DNA of 64,000 nucleotides. Source: Neopestalotiopsis rosae (taxonomy: Eukaryota > Ascomycota > Sordariomycetes > Amphisphaeriales > Sporocadaceae). The stretch spans positions 1 through 64,000 of the forward strand of contig JALGAS010000010.1 of NCBI GenBank assembly GCA_023078685.1. Direction: 5' to 3'. The notes beneath the pieces are model-generated. The model was not told the origin of the DNA. It did no database searches and saw only the letters and a list, made by a program, of their open reading frames with translations. Both the position numbers and the translations under genes were made by a program. This document shows positions 58,045 to 64,000 of the stretch, piece after piece; position 1 is the stretch's first letter, and every line of letters begins with the position of its first letter.

Positions 58045-58116
58045 CTCCGCTAGATCATTCGCTGACGGGTCCCGTTGCGGCCTCCGCTAGTCCGTCCGCT
58101 AGTGGCTCCGCATGAA
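58045..58116. repeat. Degenerate 12-bp tandem repeat, copy B
   Basis: Six consecutive 12-base units around CTCCGCTAGTCN: CTCCGCTAGATC, ATTCGCTGACGG, GTCCCGTTGCGG, CCTCCGCTAGTC, CGTCCGCTAGTG, GCTCCGCATGAA (register shifts by one base). Shares its core with 53099-53146, about 4.9 kb away and in the same direction. Confidence 0.7.
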
Positions 58117-58702
58117 GACCTCTCGATGCTACTACAAGAACCGGAACTGTCGTGTGCTTGAGCAAACATTGGTAGTTTTGGCGACTACCTCATTTTATGG
58201 GCCATTTCCGCGGCCTTTCAAGCCGCAAACATCAGGGAATTCTGGCTAGCTAGTCATGAAGGTACTTTGTATCCATTGCGAGCAAAGCTTGGCATCAGCT
58301 GCTGATGATAGCACACATGGCGGGTTTTGTGGTTATGTCCGAGTTCTGCATTAGTGGTTGAAGATTGTCCGCCGGATATCGCCAATACAAGGCAGAGTGC
58401 ACTGTTTAGCTGTACTCACTGAGCCGACGATACTGCCATGAATAAGTTCTCCTGAGATTTATGTGTTGGCTTGCGTATGGGAGTTTTATGAACATCGGCT
58501 TTCGCTATCTTCGTCCCGCATGGTCGTCTTGGTGAAAATGCATAGGTATATAGCTTCTAGGTATATATTCACCCACGAGCCCGTACCTTTGGAAGCAAAT
58601 TCGACAGAAGCCTATACTCGAATATTTTGAATACACAACAACTTCTCCAGCATCTTGAGCATCATTTACAGTCAGTTTTGTACACCCACGCCGCACACAG
58701 CA

Positions 58703-59704
58703 ATGTCCCCACGTTATGCCGATGTTCATAAGAATCCTGGTGGCCCAGGAGATCGTCGTCCAACAGCAGCACAAATCATACAAGATGAAGGTTTAGAGAA
58801 CAAGCTCGCGGGGAAAGTCATTCTCATCACCGGATGTTCCTCTGGCATCGGCATCGAGACTGCCCGTGCCTTGGCTTTGACAGGAGCCACACTGTACCTT
58901 ACCGCACGCGACCTTGAAAAAGCAAAAGGTGCTCTTGGCGACTTGATCGGCAACGGAAATGTGCATTTATTGCAGCTTGACCTCAACTCCTTCGCAAGCG
59001 TACGAGCATGTGCTGCCGAGTTTTTGGCACGGTCCGAGACTCTCAATGTTCTCATCGCGAATGCCGGCATCATGATACCTCCAGCCGGACGCACAGCCGA
59101 TGGATTCGAGCTACAGTTCGGCACGAACCACTTGGCGCACTTTTTGCTTTTCCAACTTCTAAAGGACGCGCTCCTCCGATCCGCCACCTCGGACATGCCT
59201 TCGCGCGTCATCATGGTATCCTCGAGCGGCCACCGGGCCTCCGAGGTTCGATTCGACGACTACAACTTTGACAATGGCTACGATGCTTGGGAGGCATATG
59301 GCCAGAGCAAGACTGCCATGATCTGGACTTCGAACGAGATCGAGAGACGGTTCGGGGCACGAGGTCTTCACTCGTACAGCCTGCACCCCGGAGGCATCGC
59401 CACCGGGCTCCAGCAACATGTTGGCGAGGATCTTATGAAGCAATGGGCCACTATCCCCAACATGATGGCATCGATGAAGTCGATTGAACAAGGTGCCGCG
59501 ACCACTGTTTGGGCGGCCGTGGCTCGTGAGCTCGCTCATACCGGTGGCAAATATCTGGAGGATTGTCAAATTATTGGCCCGCTGCCAGTGGACGCGACAC
59601 CGCTTGATCCAGGGTATGCCCAGTGGGTCTACGACGAAGACAAGGCTAGCCGGCTCTACGATCTGTCATTGAAGTTGACATCGGTGCCAACCAGCCGTCC
59701 TTAA
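58703..59704 (+). CDS. Short-chain dehydrogenase/reductase (retinol-dehydrogenase-like)
   Basis: Single exon, 333 residues, from the first ATG. Classical SDR motifs: cofactor loop TGCSSGIG at 43-50, NAG at 120-122, catalytic Ser in VSSSGH (172-177), and Tyr199 and Lys203 in AYGQSK. Asp/Arg after strand 2 (TARD at 67-70) suggests NADP(H). The 35-residue N-terminal extension and C-terminal extension match the WW-oxidoreductase/retinol-dehydrogenase-like fungal group. It is convergent with the Zn2Cys6 regulator (stops 118 bases apart), which with the second dehydrogenase at 62457 may form a small regulated set. The substrate is unknown. Confidence 0.92.
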   Translation: MSPRYADVHKNPGGPGDRRPTAAQIIQDEGLENKLAGKVILITGCSSGIGIETARALALTGATLYLTARDLEKAKGALGDLIGNGNVHLLQLDLNSFASVRACAAEFLARSETLNVLIANAGIMIPPAGRTADGFELQFGTNHLAHFLLFQLLKDALLRSATSDMPSRVIMVSSSGHRASEVRFDDYNFDNGYDAWEAYGQSKTAMIWTSNEIERRFGARGLHSYSLHPGGIATGLQQHVGEDLMKQWATIPNMMASMKSIEQGAATTVWAAVARELAHTGGKYLEDCQIIGPLPVDATPLDPGYAQWVYDEDKASRLYDLSLKLTSVPTSRP

Positions 59705-59822
59705 GTGGAGCTGGCTTCACGCAAAACTTCAGAGTCAACAATCCACTTTGTCATCGACAGTGGCTATAGAGAGAGAACAGGCAATCGATGGGATCTGCCG
59801 ATGTAGCGGAGTCAATATATTA

Positions 59823-61741
59823 CTATCCTATTGCCATTTCAATGGTCTGCGTGGCAAGCCGTACGGGAGACCCGTAGAGATTGAGAACACGGTTCTGAGA
59901 AAGGACGAGGATGTGAATGTATTCTCCTGCACATGATCAGTACTACTCAGCTCACGGCGAGTCGGTGGGGACTTACTGGGAGCCCTCCATCGAGTCCCCA
60001 AAAGCTCAAGCGCCATTTTAATGATATTCTGCATATTCTGGTACTCTTCGTTGCCAGTCTCGCAAAGATACCACACGTAATTTGCCCCGGCTTGATAGAG
60101 GCAGTCGGAAATTAGCGGGCTGGCATGAAGAATGCCCCCAAGGTCTGCAATATTCGTAATTGCAAGAGCAAATTCGGTAACGCGCCCAGAGACTTCCTTC
60201 AGACCAGATAAGGCTATCCTATGCATTTCGTTCCACTGTGCATTTGCTCGTTGCTCAGCTGAACTTGTCTCGGCACATGAGTAATGATCATAGAGAGTCA
60301 AGAGCGCACTGAAGCATAGACCAGTTGCGGTCAGGAGAGGGGTTCGCGCAGTGGGATTGGAAGTTTTCTCAACCAGTGCTCGTGATTCGGAATCAATCAC
60401 CGTAGCCAGAGCAAGAAGCGTCCGGTGCACTTGAATAGCCTCGCCATATGCGGCGTCGCTGCCTTGGCCAACTCCCCTGATGTGCTGAAGTACCCTAGAG
60501 AGCAAGTGCGATGCTTGGCACGTCCTCGCAAAAGGAGATACTGGGTCGACTACATTGATCGTCGTAACAAGTGGCTGTAAGGAGGTGAGCTCCTGTATTG
60601 AGGTTAGCGATACGTTTGAGGTATGTGATGGCATCAGTGATAACGTACCCCTCTATCCCAGAATGTATCATCCATGGGAAGAAAGTCGTTTGGTCCAGGG
60701 TCATCGCAACCAAGTGAACGTTGGGGGCCCCCAATATTAACGCATCTGTGTTCCGATTAGATACAGCCATGATATTGCCGGGGTTCATCCTACCTATCGA
60801 GCACCATGATTCCCCACCAAGTCCTCCGTCGTTCTTCCAACTCTGTGGCCGTGCCTACGCGATCATTAGCCTCGTTGAGAAACTTAACATGCCATACTGG
60901 AGCTCTACCCGGCGGGTTTAGAAGCTGAGGAGCCTTTTCGTTGGGACTGATACCCAAAAGGTGTCCTAACCTCACGCAATGGCCTATGGTCAAATACGCA
61001 GCGGGATAGATTGCATTTGCCAACTCGTACAACGAAACTAGTAGATACGCCTGTAGTTGGTGAACCGTATACGTGCCAGCTATCAGTGTTTTTGACAGGC
61101 CAGTATGCATAATGAAGCAGAGATCACTATTTTCCCTGCCGATGGCCGCAGGATATGTGTGGAGCATCATAGCACCCACCAGAGTTGCGAAATCATTAGG
61201 CACCGTTGTAGACGATGCGGCCAGTATCTGGTAAAATCGAAGCTTGGAGACTTAATGAGATACGTGAGCGCTTATGTTCGAGACCGCAAAGGCTGAAGAA
61301 AAGACACGCAACTGGGCCGAAACTATACATACCAATCGGGAAATGTCTATGTGTAGAATTGAAATACATGTCGGCCACGTGTCGTATCAGTGCTAGGTCT
61401 CCAGCAAGGTCCTTCAGTTCAGACGCTAATTCGGGATTAGATCTGCGTATAGTAGCGGCTCCCAACATTTTGAAAGCATTATAGTCCAAGAAGAACGACG
61501 CCGGGAAATGCTGGACGATTTGTCCGCTTCCTGGAGTGCCATGGTCATTCTGGTTATCACTCGTTGATGGGGATACACCTAAAGGGACCTGGCGTTGCTG
61601 TTGAATGGCTTCCCTATTGTAGGAGCAAGGTCTCCCGTTTTTCTGACAAAGAGAACATGCAGGAAATTCCTTGCCGCACTTTCGCTTCTGCTGGTAACAA
61701 GTATTACACGCCAATTGGCCCGGACGTCTGGTGTCTGACAT
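59823..61741 (-). CDS. Zn2Cys6 transcription factor with fungal_trans domain
   Basis: Five exons on the minus strand: 61741-61333, 61250-60794, 60745-60649, 60592-59977, 59926-59823; 1683 bases, 560 residues, every junction in phase. The binuclear zinc cluster is complete (ACNTCYQQKRKC...ACSLCQKNGRPC, Cys at 12, 15, 22, 29, 32, 39). The middle region has fungal_trans features: MYFNSTHRHFPI joined to VSKLRFYQIL, QAYLLVSLYELANA, TAYLTIGHCVRLGHLLG-like helix, ELEERRRTWWGIMVLDR and CVNIGGPQRSLGCDDP. The C-terminal exon encodes EYIHILVLSQNRVLNL. Exons 3 and 5 are too short to be seen as separate frames. It sits between two dehydrogenase genes, divergent from one, with a palindromic CGG element between them, which suggests a local pathway regulator that may control itself. 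Confidence 0.9.
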
Positions 61742-62456
61742 ACTCGGGTATGTAAGATTGGTGTGGAAAGGATGTTCGGCTTGCGGAAGAACATGTCAGA
61801 GAGATCTAAGGTTAGGGGCTTGCGGATATATGCGGAAAATACCCCGCCGCGTCCGCCGCATTTACGGGCTTCACCAAACAATTACGACCGCGCACCTCCG
61901 CAGCCTAAGAATGCGGAGGTAGGCTAGACAGTTGAATGCACCGTGGCCACTTGACAAGGCGCAGGTAACGTGCTAGAGCTTACTTAGTTCCATCGACTCA
62001 TGATTGGTATGCAAGATGATGGTAATATGGGTCACAATAAGTGGAGTGTGGTCACACCATTAGCAGAACATATTAGCAGACATGGCACAGATTCACAAGC
62101 AATATCGGGCCTAATAATATCCTACCGTCCATAACGACTCAGGCAATACTGGCAGCTTCGTTGAGACTTCAGATATGAATGTTGATCTTAGTGAAATGCA
62201 GAATCACGGGGTTATCCGGTAAACTCCGTGTACTCCCGCGCCTACTACACACCGCATTCTCGCCGCCTGCGAGAGCTTTAAGGAAAGGCCCTCATTTTTT
62301 TAGTTCAAGAGGGTACCGACATATGTCAGTTGACGTGCTTGGTCGCGATGCGTCAACTATATTAAGTTCCCATTTCTTCGCCAGTTGACTCTATTCGACA
62401 TACTTCAAACATTTCACACAATTACTCCACCGTATATCTTTCTCCAAATTCACATA
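61742..62456. promoter_or_regulatory. Divergent promoter, regulator and SDR gene
   Basis: 715 bases between the ATGs of the Zn2Cys6 regulator (minus) and the dehydrogenase (plus). TGCGGA occurs at 61782, 61821, 61831 and 61912, and its complement TCCGCA at 61897. CTATATTAAG at about 62354 is a TATA-like element for the dehydrogenase. Confidence 0.6.
61894..61920. promoter_or_regulatory. Candidate Zn2Cys6 operator (9-bp inverted repeat)
   Basis: ACCTCCGCA at 61894-61902 is perfectly complementary to TGCGGAGGT at 61912-61920, with a 9-base spacer; the inner triplets are CCG and CGG. Inverted CGG triplets at fixed spacing are the usual target of Zn2Cys6 dimers. It lies 153 bases upstream of the regulator ATG and 537 before the dehydrogenase ATG. 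Binding by this regulator is an inference. Confidence 0.5.
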
Positions 62457-63281
62457 ATGTCGAAAGTCTGGTTGATCACCGGATCCTCTCGAGGCCTTGG
62501 CCTTGCCATTGTCGAGGCTGCCCTCCAGGCTGGTGACAATGTGATTGCCACGGCTCGCAACCCAGGCCAGCTGGAGTCCTTGGTTCACAAATATGGCTCT
62601 GACAAGATCTTCCCGGTCGCCATGGATGTTAGCAATAATGAAAACGTCGTCAAAGCTGTCAAAGCTGGCCATGAGCGCTTCGGTCGTATCGACGTTGTTG
62701 TCAATAACGCCGGCTACGCCAATCTAGCGGCAACGGAGGACATTTCGATAGAAGACTTTCGCGCCCAGGTGGACACCAATTTCCTTGGTGTCGTCTGCGT
62801 TACCAAAGCCGTGCTCCCTATCCTCCGCAAGCAGGGCTCGGGTCACATCTTCCAGGTTTCTTCTCTGGGCGGCAGATTGGGAAGCCCTGGCCTTTGTGCC
62901 TACCAGGCATCGAAATGGGCCGTGGGCGGCTTCTCTACTGGTCTCTCCGCCGAGGTCGCGCCCCTTGGCATCAAGGTCACAGTTCTGGAGCCCGGTGGCA
63001 TGAAGACGGACTGGGCTGGTCCTTCGATGCGAATTCCGCCAGTCAGCGAACCTTATCAACAGACTGTCGGTTCCTTTGCCAAAATGCTACGCACCATGTC
63101 GGGCAACGAAGTGTCAATCCCGGAGAAGGTAGCCAAAATCATCATCGACTTGACCAAGGAAGCTGAGCCTCCCTTGCGGCTTTTGCTGGGTACCGACGCC
63201 GCCGAGTATGCTGCCCAGGGAGGACGAGCTTTGGCAGAGTCGGATAAAAAGTGGCATGATGTTACTGTTTCGTCTGTATAA
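62457..63281 (+). CDS. Classical short-chain dehydrogenase/reductase
   Basis: Single exon, 274 residues. The start is the ATG giving MSKVWLITGSSRG; an earlier TTG in frame would add a leader with no family support. Motifs: TGSSRGLG at 8-15, NNAG at 83-86, catalytic Ser in FQVSSLGG (132-139), Tyr149 and Lys153 in AYQASK, and PGGMKTDW after strand 6. ATARNP after strand 2 suggests NADP(H). It resembles the oxidoreductases of the YbbO/17-beta-HSD-like group common in bacteria and fungi. It is divergent from the Zn2Cys6 regulator with which it probably shares control. Confidence 0.92.
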   Translation: MSKVWLITGSSRGLGLAIVEAALQAGDNVIATARNPGQLESLVHKYGSDKIFPVAMDVSNNENVVKAVKAGHERFGRIDVVVNNAGYANLAATEDISIEDFRAQVDTNFLGVVCVTKAVLPILRKQGSGHIFQVSSLGGRLGSPGLCAYQASKWAVGGFSTGLSAEVAPLGIKVTVLEPGGMKTDWAGPSMRIPPVSEPYQQTVGSFAKMLRTMSGNEVSIPEKVAKIIIDLTKEAEPPLRLLLGTDAAEYAAQGGRALAESDKKWHDVTVSSV

Positions 63282-64000
63282 CATAGGTGGCCATGGCGGT
63301 AGACAGGGTACTTAAAACCGGTTTACTGAATCTCTGGACGGCAGGTGGGTGGCATTTTGCGCGTCTGAGAACCAGCACAGCATGGTGGCTAGCAAGGCTG
63401 GCAAGAACGCGGTAGGCGGCACATGAGAGACTGGTATTCGACTCGAAGGCACGGTAAAATTGAGCTTGTTTAGCATATGAACATACCATCCTGCGCCGAT
63501 ATTTCCCTTGATCTGTATCGAATAAAATATCTCCTGATAATATTCGTGACACTGCTTACACCTTATCTCAGATACAACTCTCACCAGTGCCATGTAAGCT
63601 CAAGTCGACTGGCAACGGCAAAGTCTGCAAGTTGTATTCGATGAATGATATGCAATTAAACCCTCAAGGACCTGATTTATATGAATACCGTTCTTGAAAA
63701 TTTTCAAGTTCCACCTTTCTGTCCGTCTGAAAGAATTTCCTGCCTGCTTGGATCCCTCCACCGCTTCGACCAGCAACAGCTTGTAGGCCTTCGTCAAGCA
63801 CTGTATTCCGCCCCTCTCTGAAACTCAGTTTGTTTCTTTGTAGCTCAGGTACTAACTTGAAGCTTTTCTGGAACTTGTTTACTGTTTCCCACGGTTTGCC
63901 ATTGCCCGATAAATCGGGACTTTTGTTGAGCCTCAATAAAATCACATCTCTGGTGAGCTATTACCACAATTCTACGACACTTGCTGCAAACTAGAAGGAG
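63282..64000. other. Right-edge non-coding stretch
   Basis: No gene is supported. A minus-strand open frame at 63664-63945 lacks a domain. A short hairpin-like palindrome (CCCGATAAATCGGG) lies at 63905-63918. Any gene that continues beyond the edge is not visible. Confidence 0.4.

Larger units (their letters stand above)
55594..58702. other. Gene-poor region with regulator remnants
   Basis: About 3.1 kb. It contains a remnant of a Zn2Cys6 regulator C-terminus (57774-57956) and a 12-bp tandem repeat (58045-58116), both listed separately. A further protein-like piece on the minus strand at about 57610-57716 reads ILALYGTIEIMMLELWRRVG and stops; its origin is unknown. No intact gene is supported. 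Confidence 0.5.

Noticed and set aside
63905..63918. Hairpin CCCGATAAATCGGG as a terminator or element end
   Set aside because: Too short and alone at the window edge; factor-independent terminators are not expected in nuclear fungal genes.

Overview
The window looks like nuclear DNA of a filamentous ascomycete (Pezizomycotina, most likely a Sordariomycete; the genus cannot be told from the sequence). Evidence: genes are split by short GT-AG introns of about 50-70 bases with CTAAC-like branch sites, and the gene content is typical of these fungi (HET-domain protein, Zn2Cys6 regulators, fungal rhodopsin-like membrane protein, secreted tyrosinase and GH5 glucanase). No rRNA, convincing tRNA, CRISPR array or intact transposon was seen. 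Gene models below were spliced by hand from frame, splice-site and family logic.

Layout. 0.9-1.8 kb: a small multi-pass membrane protein. 3.6-7.4 kb: a seven-exon mitochondrial NAD(P) transhydrogenase. 7.4-12 kb: a long gene-free stretch ahead of a secreted tyrosinase (12.0-13.3 kb). 15.5-19.7 kb: a HET-domain gene divergent from a Zn2Cys6 regulator whose zinc cluster lacks one cysteine, followed by a broken MFS transporter end (19.9-20.2 kb). 21.2-28.6 kb is the densest part: a SET-domain protein, a small conserved protein, a GH5 endoglucanase, and a head-to-head pair of mitochondrial genes (phosphatidylglycerophosphate synthase PGS1 and the complex I subunit NDUFA12). 30.8-32.2 kb: a rhodopsin-like membrane protein. 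32.3-38.6 kb: gene-poor. 38.6-44.8 kb: an alpha/beta hydrolase, a YdcF/DUF218 protein and a peroxisomal 4-coumarate-CoA-ligase-like enzyme. 46.4-48.3 kb: an ankyrin plus deaminase-fold protein. 48.6-49.8 kb: a decayed gene. 50.8-55.6 kb: a secreted hydrolase, an NAD(P)-binding epimerase-like protein and a membrane protein. 57-63.3 kb: regulator remnants, then two short-chain dehydrogenases around an intact Zn2Cys6 regulator.

The most unusual signal is in the CoA-ligase-like gene. Its last intron only restores the reading frame if read as a nested intron (stwintron): an internal 56-base intron splits the donor of an external intron after its first G. Also notable are a 9-bp inverted repeat with several TGCGGA half-sites between the intact regulator and its divergent dehydrogenase, two copies of a degenerate 12-bp tandem repeat about 5 kb apart, and three decayed gene remnants, which point to turnover in the accessory parts of the window.
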